From Brevundimonas diminuta 3F5N (lineage in GTDB: Bacteria; Pseudomonadota; Alphaproteobacteria; Caulobacterales; Caulobacteraceae), in NCBI RefSeq assembly GCF_900163625.1, contig NZ_FUIE01000085.1, forward strand, positions 48,443 to 112,442: a stretch of DNA of 64,000 nt, written 5' to 3'. The position numbers and the translations under genes are program-made. This document shows, in pieces, positions 27,907-34,880 of this stretch (position 1 is its first letter; the number at the start of each line of letters is the position of its first letter). The notes under the pieces were generated by a model that made no database searches, was not told the DNA's origin, and worked only from the letters and a program-made list of their open reading frames with translations.

Positions 27907-28656
27907 ATGGACACCGTCGCCGCCCGCTGGGCCCAGCTAGAGCCCCATGTTCACGTCGTCGGACCGGACGACGATCACCCGCGTCCGGCGGCGTTGCTGT
28001 TTCACGGCTGCGGCGGTCTGCGGGCCCATCTCCCGCGCTACGCCGAGGCGGCGAAGGCGGCGGGCTGGCGCGCCTTCATCATCGATTCCTATGCGCCGCG
28101 CGGCTGGGGCCGGGCCTTCACCCTGGCCGCCGTCTGCACCGGCCTGGCCTTTCGCGGCTATGAGCGCGCGGGCGACGTGCTGGCGGCCATCCACGGGATT
28201 TCGCAGCGGCCCGACGTGGACGCCTCGCAGCTGATGCTGGGCGGGTGGAGCCACGGCGGCTGGGCCATCATGGAGATGATGAGCGAGACGCCCGAGCCGG
28301 GCCGTATGGGGGTGACCGATCCCGCAACCGTCGACCTGTCGGGGGTGAAGGCCGTCTGGCTGGCCTATTCCTATATCGGCCCCTGGGCCTTCAACCGAAT
28401 GAAGCCGTGGCGGCATTGCCCACGCGTCCTGGCGCTGACGGCCAAGCGCGACCACCTGACCACCGTCCGCAACGCCGAGCGGGTCAACGCCATGATCCGT
28501 GACTGCGGCTCGGAGGTCGAAAGCTGGGTCGCCGACGGCACGCACGCCTTTGACGAACCGACCAACAACGGCCCCATGCGCCACAACCCCGAACTGACCG
28601 AAGAAGCGCTGCGCCGGTTCGGCGCCTTCCTGAAAGACGCAGCGCCTCACGCCTGA
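27907..28656 (+). CDS. Dienelactone hydrolase-like alpha/beta hydrolase
   Basis: A 249-residue alpha/beta hydrolase. Nucleophile Ser115 is in GGWSHGGW, the acid is probably Asp182 in TAKRDHLTT, and His213 is in DGTHAFDEP. FHGCGGLRAHL supplies the oxyanion region and IIDSYAPRGWG is typical of the dienelactone hydrolase branch, although the classical enzyme uses Cys rather than Ser. No signal peptide, so cytoplasmic. It is divergent from the PadR-SIP operon and may share its operator. A GTG two codons upstream (27901) is an alternative start. The substrate is unknown. Confidence 0.82.
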   Translation: MDTVAARWAQLEPHVHVVGPDDDHPRPAALLFHGCGGLRAHLPRYAEAAKAAGWRAFIIDSYAPRGWGRAFTLAAVCTGLAFRGYERAGDVLAAIHGISQRPDVDASQLMLGGWSHGGWAIMEMMSETPEPGRMGVTDPATVDLSGVKAVWLAYSYIGPWAFNRMKPWRHCPRVLALTAKRDHLTTVRNAERVNAMIRDCGSEVESWVADGTHAFDEPTNNGPMRHNPELTEEALRRFGAFLKDAAPHA

Positions 28657-28691
28657 AAATAGTCTGCTGAAAATAATCTCTGGACCGCGCC

Positions 28692-28727
28692 TTGACGTGC
28701 AAGCCATCACGTAACAATTGAAGTTAC
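28692..28727 (+). promoter_or_regulatory. Promoter and inverted repeat abutting the Rrf2 gene
   Basis: TTGACG at 28692-28697 is a good -35. GTAAC at 28711-28715 and GTTAC at 28723-28727 form an inverted repeat with a 7-base gap, ending directly against the ATG at 28728. A -10 17 bases beyond the -35 would lie inside this repeat and put the transcription start at or next to the ATG. The arrangement suggests autoregulation by Rrf2. Confidence 0.5.
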
Positions 28728-29216
28728 ATGAAAAGGGACTCCCGCCTCTCCAACATCCTGCACGCCCTGCTGCACATGGCCGAGCATGAACAGCGCTGCG
28801 GCCGACCCATGACCTCGGACATGCTGGCGACCTGCCTGTCAACCAATCCGGTCGTGGTCCGGCGGACCATGGCGGGCCTGCGCGAACAGGGGCTGGTCGT
28901 ATCCGAGAAAGGCCACGGCGGCGGCTGGTGGCTGGCGCGCCCGCTGGAGGCCGTCACCCTGGGCCAGGTCCACGCCGCCCTGGGCGAGCCCGGCCTGCTG
29001 CCCGAAACGCCCCGGGTCGAGGCGGAGGGCTGCCTGATCGAGGCCGCCGTCAACGACGCCCTGTCCGACACCTACGCCGCCGCGCGCGCCCTGCTGGCCG
29101 CGCGGCTGAACTCCATCACCCTGGCCGATCTGGCGGCGGACTTCTCGCGCCGGCTGGCCACCGATCCCAAGCGAGACCTGCTCCATGCGCACCAGCGAAA
29201 ATCCGATGCCCCATGA
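28728..29216 (+). CDS. Rrf2-family transcriptional regulator
   Basis: A 162-residue winged-helix regulator (RDSRLSNILHALLHMAEHE, LATCLSTNPVVVRRTMAGLREQGLV, KGHGGGWWLARP). Iron-sulfur members such as IscR and NsrR carry three clustered cysteines near residues 90-110; here that region has one cysteine (EGCLIEAAV), so this belongs to the non-cluster, YwnA-like group. Such regulators can sense thiol-reactive signals through a single cysteine. The next gene, a thioredoxin-reductase-like flavoprotein, overlaps its 3' end, so it probably controls that gene. The ATG at 28728 has almost no ribosome site. Confidence 0.85.
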   Translation: MKRDSRLSNILHALLHMAEHEQRCGRPMTSDMLATCLSTNPVVVRRTMAGLREQGLVVSEKGHGGGWWLARPLEAVTLGQVHAALGEPGLLPETPRVEAEGCLIEAAVNDALSDTYAAARALLAARLNSITLADLAADFSRRLATDPKRDLLHAHQRKSDAP

Positions 29217-30108
29217 CGCCGTCGTCATCGGCGGCTCCTACGCGGGCCTGTCCGCCGCCCTGCAGTTGGTGCGGGCGCGCCGCCGCGTCCTGGTCATCGA
29301 CGACGGCCGCCCCCGGAACCGCTTCGCCGCCCGCGCGCACGGGGTGCTGAGCAACGACGGCCGTCCGGGGTCTGAGATCGCCGCCGCCGCCCGCACCCAG
29401 GTCGCAGCCTATCCCACCGCCGCCTTCCGCATGGCCGAGGCGGTGGACGCGACGCGCATCGACGGCGGCTTCTCGGTCGCCTTCGCCGACGGCAGCCGCA
29501 CCATGGGCCGTCGTCTGATCCTGGCCCACGGGGTCGAGGACGTCCTGCCCGACCTGCCCGGCGTGAAGGAGCGTTGGGGCCGCACCGCCCTGCACTGCCC
29601 GTGGTGTCACGGCTACGAGGTCGGCGGCGGGCCGATCGGCGTCCTGGGGCGCGGCGACCATGCGGTCCAGTATGCGAGCGTCGTCGCCGAATGGGGCCAG
29701 GCCGTGCTGTTCATCGACCCGGCGCGCCTGAGCGAAGACGACGCGCGCGTGCTGGCGCGGCGCGGCGTGACCATCGAGCCGACGTCCGTCGAACGCCTGG
29801 AAGGCGAGGCGCCGACCCTGACCGGGGCGCGGCTGACGGACGGCCGCTTCATCCCGCTGAAGGCCGTCTTCGTCGGCGCCCATGTGCGGCAGTCCGGCGG
29901 CTTCGCCGAACGCCTGGGCTGCGAGATGACCGACACCCCCATGGGCCGCATCGTCAAGGTCGACGCTCAGCAACAGACCAGCCAGCCGGGCGTCTTCGCC
30001 GCCGGCGACCTGGCGCGGCCCGCAGGCAACATCACCCTGGCGACGACGGACGGCATGACCGCCGCCCACGCCGCCTTCCGCTCCCTGATCGAAGAGGAGA
30101 CGGCCTGA
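29185..30108 (+). CDS. Thioredoxin-reductase-like FAD/NAD(P) oxidoreductase
   Basis: A 307-residue pyridine nucleotide-disulfide oxidoreductase-type flavoprotein. FAD binding is at VVIGGSYAGLSAAL (12-26), with the C-terminal FAD motif GVFAAGDLARPAGN. The redox pair is Cys138 and Cys141 in LHCPWCHGYEV, between FAD and NAD(P) domains as in TrxB. The NAD(P) fold is GVLGRGDHAVQYA. Classical TrxB has CATC; CPWCHGYE marks a separate subgroup whose partner is unknown. It overlaps the Rrf2 gene by 32 bases (or 11 if it starts at the ATG at 29206). OsmC is encoded next to it on the other strand. Confidence 0.87.
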   Translation: MRTSENPMPHDAVVIGGSYAGLSAALQLVRARRRVLVIDDGRPRNRFAARAHGVLSNDGRPGSEIAAAARTQVAAYPTAAFRMAEAVDATRIDGGFSVAFADGSRTMGRRLILAHGVEDVLPDLPGVKERWGRTALHCPWCHGYEVGGGPIGVLGRGDHAVQYASVVAEWGQAVLFIDPARLSEDDARVLARRGVTIEPTSVERLEGEAPTLTGARLTDGRFIPLKAVFVGAHVRQSGGFAERLGCEMTDTPMGRIVKVDAQQQTSQPGVFAAGDLARPAGNITLATTDGMTAAHAAFRSLIEEETA

Positions 30109-30113
30109 GGATT

Positions 30114-30578
30114 TCAGCGCGGCTCGATCTTCACCTCGGCGCGGACCGAGTTGGCGATGTAGCAGATGTCATGGGCGCGGTGATGCAGGTCGGTGATAGC
30201 CGCCGCATCCGGCTGCGTGTCCCCCGACCAGGTCACGGCAGGGCGCAGCACCACTTCGGTGATCGACATCTTGCCGCGCTCATCCTTGCCGAGGGTTCCC
30301 TCCGCCTCATCGCGATAGGAATCGACCACGAAGCCGTCCTTGCGGGCGAAGGCCAGGAAGAACAGCATGTGGCAGCTGGACAGGGCGGCGACCAAGGCCT
30401 CTTCCGGGTCCACCGCCGCCTCTTCGGACAGGGGCGGCGGGATCATGGGCGAGGGCGCGGACGAACCGCGCACCACCGCGCCGCCGTCGAAGCGCCAGTC
30501 ATGGCCGCGTCCGTATTTGTTGTCGCTGAAGGGCTGATCGCCCCGGTTCCATTCGACGACGGCGACGTGCTGGCTCAT
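30114..30578 (-). CDS. OsmC/Ohr-family thiol peroxidase
   Basis: A 154-residue protein of the OsmC family, which reduces organic hydroperoxides with two cysteines. Cys69 (ALSSCHMLFFLAFA) and Cys139 (AHDICYIANSV) are the reactive pair at the expected positions. The N-terminal part (RGDQPFSDNKYGRGHDWRFDGG) has the OsmC strand pattern. It is convergent with the flavoprotein gene, with five bases between the stops, and is monocistronic. Together with the Rrf2 regulator and flavoprotein it forms a thiol-redox neighbourhood. Confidence 0.88.
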   Translation of the reverse strand: MSQHVAVVEWNRGDQPFSDNKYGRGHDWRFDGGAVVRGSSAPSPMIPPPLSEEAAVDPEEALVAALSSCHMLFFLAFARKDGFVVDSYRDEAEGTLGKDERGKMSITEVVLRPAVTWSGDTQPDAAAITDLHHRAHDICYIANSVRAEVKIEPR

Positions 30579-30611
30579 GACGGGCTCCGAAACAAGGGGT
30601 CGAAGCTTAAG

Positions 30612-31352
30612 CTAGGCGCCCGGTTCGGCTTTCGCCAGATCGCCTTGGGTCAGATCACCTGGGGCCAGATCGCCTTGGGTCAGCATCCGCATCTGCATCT
30701 CGGCGCGAATGGTGAAGCCCAGCGCATGATAAAGGGCGATAGCCCCGGCGTTATCCGCATAGGAATGCAGGAAGGCCGTCTCGCCGCGCGCCAGGATGCG
30801 CTCGATCACCGCCCGCATCAGCGCCCCGGCGTAGCCCCGCCCGCGCGCGTCGGGATGGGCGCAGACGCCAGAGACCTCGGTGAAGCCGTCCGGCTTCAAC
30901 CGTTCGCCCGCCATGGCCAGCAGCCGCCCGTCCTGCTTGACCCCAAAGAAGTCGCCCAGCCGATGCGTCCGGTCGAAGAAAGGGCCCGGCTCGGTCAGGG
31001 TCGCCAAGGCCAGCATGGCCGGGGCGTCGGCCTCGGTCAGAGGTTCGATGACGATGTCGCGCACCTTGGCCGGAGCCAGATCGACCAGCACCATCTGCGC
31101 CAGCACCGCCTCCTTCAGCACCGTCAGGCCGGGCGGGACGGGCGTGCGCTCCGCCTCAACCGTGGCCAGCATCCCCTCGGGCTGCTCCAGCGCCGAAATG
31201 GCCGCCAGGCTTTCCGGCGACTGATCAACGCCGGCGACGAAAACGCCGTAGCCCGGCGCCAGCCGCAGCGCCCCGCCCGTCCCCACGGCCAGGGACGCCT
31301 GACGCGCGGACGTCAGGGCGTTCCAGATCGGACGGTCGAGCGGGTGCGCCAT
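30612..31352 (-). CDS. GNAT-family N-acetyltransferase
   Basis: A 246-residue acetyltransferase. The GNAT domain is C-terminal (about 100-225): VSGVCAHPDARGRGYAGALMRAVIERI contains the acetyl-CoA loop R/Q-x-x-G-x-G/A, followed by FLHSYADNAGAIALYHALGFTIRAEMQM, as in the FR47-like group. The N-terminal 95 residues are a partner half-domain. The extreme C-terminus is three tandem pentapeptides (TQGDL-APGDL-TQGDL) from a 15-base DNA repeat. It starts five bases after the trpS stop, so it is cotranscribed with trpS. The substrate is unknown. Confidence 0.85.
   Translation of the reverse strand: MAHPLDRPIWNALTSARQASLAVGTGGALRLAPGYGVFVAGVDQSPESLAAISALEQPEGMLATVEAERTPVPPGLTVLKEAVLAQMVLVDLAPAKVRDIVIEPLTEADAPAMLALATLTEPGPFFDRTHRLGDFFGVKQDGRLLAMAGERLKPDGFTEVSGVCAHPDARGRGYAGALMRAVIERILARGETAFLHSYADNAGAIALYHALGFTIRAEMQMRMLTQGDLAPGDLTQGDLAKAEPGA
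30636..30680. repeat. Three tandem 15-base repeats in the GNAT gene
   Basis: CAGATCGCCTTGGGT at 30636-30650 and 30666-30680 are identical; the middle copy (30651-30665) differs at four positions. The repeat keeps frame and adds pentapeptides to the C-terminus of the acetyltransferase, so copy number can vary without frameshift. Confidence 0.9.
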
Positions 31353-31357
31353 TCGGC

Positions 31358-32395
31358 TCAGCCCTGCCAGAAGCCGACGATCTTCTTGACCTCGGCGATG
31401 GTCGGCTCGGCGATCTCGCGGGCCTTTTCGGCGCCCGCAGCCAGGGCGCGGTCGATCTCGGCCGGGTCGTTCATCAGGCGGCGCATCTCGGCCGTGACAT
31501 CAGCCATGGACGACACCGCCAGTTCGGCCAGCTTGGGCTTGAAGGCGCCGAAGCCCTGGCCCGCGAACTCGGCCAGCACGGCCTCGCGCGTGGTGTCGGC
31601 CAGGGCGGCGTAGATGGCGACCAGGTTCTTGGCCTCGGCGCGGCCCTCCAGCCCCTCAACCGTTTCCGGCAGCGGCTCCATGTCGGTCTTGGCCTTGCGG
31701 ATCTTGTTGGCGATGGCGTCGGCGTCGTCGGTCAGATTGATACGCGACAGGTCCGACGGATCGGACTTGGACATCTTGGCCGCGCCGTCGCGCAGGGACA
31801 TGACCCGCGTCGCCGGACCCTGGATCAGCGGGTCAGGCAGGGGGAAGTAGCCCGGCGCGCCGAAGTCGTTGTTGAACTTCTGGGCGATGTCGCGGGTCAG
31901 CTCCAGATGCTGCTTCTGGTCCTCGCCGACCGGCACTTCGGTCGCCTTGTAGAGCAGGATGTCCGCCGCCTGCAGCACCGGATAGGTGTAGAGGCCGACG
32001 CTGGAGCGTTCCTTGTGCTTGCCCGACTTCTCCTTGAACTGGGTCATCCGGTCCAGCCAGCCCAGACGGCCGACGCAGTTGAAGATCCAGGCCAGCTCGG
32101 CGTGGGCGGGCACGGCCGACTGCGGGAAGATGACGGCCTTGGCGGGGTCGAGGCCCGAGGCCAGATAGGCCGCCGCGATCTCGCGCGTCTGGGCGGCCAG
32201 CTTCTCGGGCTCCTGCCAGACAGTGATGGCGTGCATGTCGGCGACGAAGACGAACAGCGGCGCGCCCGTCTCCTGCAGTTCGGTGAAGCGCTTCAGCGCG
32301 CCCAGATAGTTGCCCAGGTGCAGGGCGCCGGAGGCCTGGATGCCGGACAGGATGCGGCGCGGACCGGTGTATTGGGCCGGAGTCTGGTCAGTCAT
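31358..32395 (-). CDS. trpS: Tryptophanyl-tRNA synthetase
   Basis: Class I aminoacyl-tRNA synthetase that charges tRNA-Trp. The 345 residues match the bacterial family. The HIGH-type motif is at [12 protein letters not shown] (about 22-33), and KMSKSDPSD is near residue 206. [19 protein letters not shown] is conserved. The ATG at 32395 begins [20 protein letters not shown]. In many alphaproteobacteria trpS follows murJ directly; here a gene on the opposite strand sits between them. Confidence 0.96.
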   Translation of the reverse strand: MTDQTPAQYTGPRRILSGIQASGALHLGNYLGALKRFTELQETGAPLFVFVADMHAITVWQEPEKLAAQTREIAAAYLASGLDPAKAVIFPQSAVPAHAELAWIFNCVGRLGWLDRMTQFKEKSGKHKERSSVGLYTYPVLQAADILLYKATEVPVGEDQKQHLELTRDIAQKFNNDFGAPGYFPLPDPLIQGPATRVMSLRDGAAKMSKSDPSDLSRINLTDDADAIANKIRKAKTDMEPLPETVEGLEGRAEAKNLVAIYAALADTTREAVLAEFAGQGFGAFKPKLAELAVSSMADVTAEMRRLMNDPAEIDRALAAGAEKAREIAEPTIAEVKKIVGFWQG

Positions 32396-32645
32396 GATGA
32401 TGGATCTCGGAAATCGAAAGGCGAATGTCGGCGCGCGTCATCCCGCGCGAAAGGCAGGCGTGCGGAGGCACGAGGCGGCAGGTCAGCCGCGCCATCGTCC
32501 GTGAGCGAGTTTTCGTCCCGAAAGCGCCATATCCTCGCGCTTATCGGTTCGGGGCGCGAAGAGCAACACTCCTGCGGCGGTTCGCACGTCGCCGCGATCA
32601 TGGAACGGTGTTAGCTTCACTTTCCTTAGGCACGGAGGGAAGGAC

Positions 32646-33149
32646 ATGGATGAATTCGAAGTCGCCCCGCCCGAGAGCTTCGACTCTCGACAGGCGCTGA
32701 CGCGGATGCTGGCGCTGCTGCGTCATCTGATCAACATGATCGCCGAGTTCAGGGAGACGCTGATCCTGACCAGCGGCGGCGACCCCGCCGATCCGGTGCT
32801 GGACGAGGCGTTCCTGGCCGCCCGCAGCCTGGCGCTGGAAGACATCGACGCCTTGACCGCCCTCGTCGGCGATGCGGACTTCGCCGCCCCGCCCATGGTC
32901 GAGCATCGCCTTCAGGGCGAGGCGCTGCGCTTCAAGATGCTGGCGATCCTGGCGGCCTATCGCCTGGTCGTCGCCGCCCAGCCCAGCCGAAATCCGGGGA
33001 TGAGCCGGGGCTGGTCCCTCTATCGCCGCGCCCTGCGCGGGACGCTGGCGGCCATCGACGGGCCGCTGGAATCCCTGACGGCGGCGCTCGGCGCAAGGCA
33101 GGGCTTGGTGGAGTTCAAGAAGGCGCTGGAGGTGCTGCTGGACCTATGA
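32646..33149 (+). CDS. Hypothetical protein
   Basis: A 167-residue protein, all helical in appearance (ALTRMLALLRHLINMIAEFRETLIL, DEAFLAARSLALEDIDALTALV, FKMLAILAAYRLVVAA, SLTAALGARQGLVEFKKALEVLL). No signal peptide, membrane span or cysteine. A good ribosome site (GGAGGGAAGGAC) precedes the ATG. It is in a conserved core-gene neighbourhood but on the opposite strand, and its last six bases overlap the murJ stop tail to tail. I do not recognise the family. Confidence 0.7.
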   Translation: MDEFEVAPPESFDSRQALTRMLALLRHLINMIAEFRETLILTSGGDPADPVLDEAFLAARSLALEDIDALTALVGDADFAAPPMVEHRLQGEALRFKMLAILAAYRLVVAAQPSRNPGMSRGWSLYRRALRGTLAAIDGPLESLTAALGARQGLVEFKKALEVLLDL

Positions 33150-34850
33150 TGACCGGGCCGAGCGTCGGACCAGTCCCTTGACCTCGGCGACCGTCACGGC
33201 GCGCGTCAGGAAGGCCAGGACGACATAGGCCAGACCGCCCGCCGCCACGACCAGCAGCAAGGTGATCTCCTTGGCGCCGTGGGTCGAGCCAAGCATGGTC
33301 AGCAGGTCCGCGACCGGCGCCTGCAGCATGGGCCGCGCCCATGAGGCGGCGCCGACCACCGCCGCCAGGCCCGCGCTGGCCAGGGCGATGCGCCCCAGCC
33401 GCCAGACAGCGCGCGGGCTGGGGCGGTAATGACCGCGCCGCCACAGGGTCGCCGCCAGCAGGATGACATTGGTCCAGGCCGAGGCGCTAACCGCCGCCGC
33501 AATGCCCGACACCCCCATGCCGAGATAGAACAGCCCGATCGCCAGCGCCGCGTTCACCGCCACCGAAACAAGGGCGAAGACCATGGGCCGTCGCGTATCG
33601 CCGCGCGCGAAGAAGGCCGGGGCCAGGATGCGGATCAGGACGAAGGCGGGCACGCCCCAGCCGAAGTGCAGCAGGGCGTGGGCCGTGTTGACGGCGTCCA
33701 CCTGCAGAAAGGCGCCGCGCGTGAACAGGGCGTCGATCAGGAAGTAGGGCATGGCCATCAGGGCCGCCGCCGCCGGCAGGGTCAGGGCCATCGACAGGAT
33801 CAGCGCCTCGTCCATCGAGGCCTGCTGCTGGCCCTTGTCCTCGGACGCCACCGCCGACGACAGCTTGGGCAGCAGGGCGATGCCGATGGCCACCCCGACC
33901 AGGCCCAGCGGCAACTGATACAGCCGGTCCGCCGTCGCCAGCCAGGTGCGCCCGCCGTCGACGAAGCTGGACAGGTTGCCGGAGATGAAGACGTTGATCT
34001 GGGTCGCGCTGTTGCCGATGGCGGCGGGAACCGCGGTGATGATGATGGCCTTCACCGCCGGGGTCATCTTCGGCAGGCTGAGGCGGATGTTCGCCCCCGC
34101 CTTGCGCGCCGCCCACCAGCACAGACCCGCCTGGGCCACGCCCGCGACCAGCACGGCCCAGGAGGCGGCGTAGGCGGCCTCGATCTGATCGCCCTTCACC
34201 GGCCAGACGGCGGCCAGCATGATGACGTTCAGCAGGATCGGATAGGCGCCCGAGACGATGAAGCGCCCGCGCGCGTTCAGCACGCCGCTGAGCAGGGCGG
34301 CGATCGCCATACAGGGCAGGTAGGGCATGGTGATCTGAGTCAGGATCACCGCCAGTTTGAAGCGCGCCGGATCGTCCAGGAAGCCGATATTGATGACGGT
34401 CATCAGCCACGGCATGGCCAGCTGGGCGACGATGGTCAGGGCCACGGTGACGGCGGCCACGGCGGCCAGGGCGTCGGTCGCCACCTTGTCGGCCGCCGCC
34501 TCGCCCTCGCTCTTCAGCGTCTTGGCGTAGGCGGGCACGAAGGCGGCGGCGAAGGCGCCCTCGGCGAAGATGCGCCGGAACAGATTGGGGAAGTTCAGCG
34601 CCGTATAATAGGCGTCGGCCGCCGGTCCCGCCGAGGCGCCCAGCGCCGCCGTGATGACCAGATCGCGCGCAAACCCGGCCAGACGGCTGAGCAGGGTCAT
34701 GGCGCTGAAGATGGCCGAGGAGCGCGCCACGCCGCCGGCTTTGGGCTTAGCCACCGCCGCCGAGGCGGGGGGCTGGACCACCGGCTCGACCGTGGCGTTT
34801 GCCGCAGAAATCGGCGCGGCCGGTTCGATGGGATCGGTCTTGTCGTTCAC
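33144..34850 (-). CDS. murJ: Lipid II flippase MurJ
   Basis: Inner-membrane flippase for the peptidoglycan precursor lipid II. The 568 residues start at a GTG (34850) with AGGAA upstream. A poorly conserved Pro/Ala-rich leader of about 45 residues precedes the MurJ fold: SAIFSAMTLLSRLAGFARDLVITAALG, FPNLFRRIFAEGAFAAAFVPAYAK and about 14 membrane helices. The leader is longer than in E. coli MurJ. It begins 30 bases after glnD, so glnD-murJ is an operon. Confidence 0.95.
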   Translation of the reverse strand: MNDKTDPIEPAAPISAANATVEPVVQPPASAAVAKPKAGGVARSSAIFSAMTLLSRLAGFARDLVITAALGASAGPAADAYYTALNFPNLFRRIFAEGAFAAAFVPAYAKTLKSEGEAAADKVATDALAAVAAVTVALTIVAQLAMPWLMTVINIGFLDDPARFKLAVILTQITMPYLPCMAIAALLSGVLNARGRFIVSGAYPILLNVIMLAAVWPVKGDQIEAAYAASWAVLVAGVAQAGLCWWAARKAGANIRLSLPKMTPAVKAIIITAVPAAIGNSATQINVFISGNLSSFVDGGRTWLATADRLYQLPLGLVGVAIGIALLPKLSSAVASEDKGQQQASMDEALILSMALTLPAAAALMAMPYFLIDALFTRGAFLQVDAVNTAHALLHFGWGVPAFVLIRILAPAFFARGDTRRPMVFALVSVAVNAALAIGLFYLGMGVSGIAAAVSASAWTNVILLAATLWRRGHYRPSPRAVWRLGRIALASAGLAAVVGAASWARPMLQAPVADLLTMLGSTHGAKEITLLLVVAAGGLAYVVLAFLTRAVTVAEVKGLVRRSARSS

Positions 34851-34880
34851 GGCTGTTCCTGCGCTCGGTCCCGAAACGCC

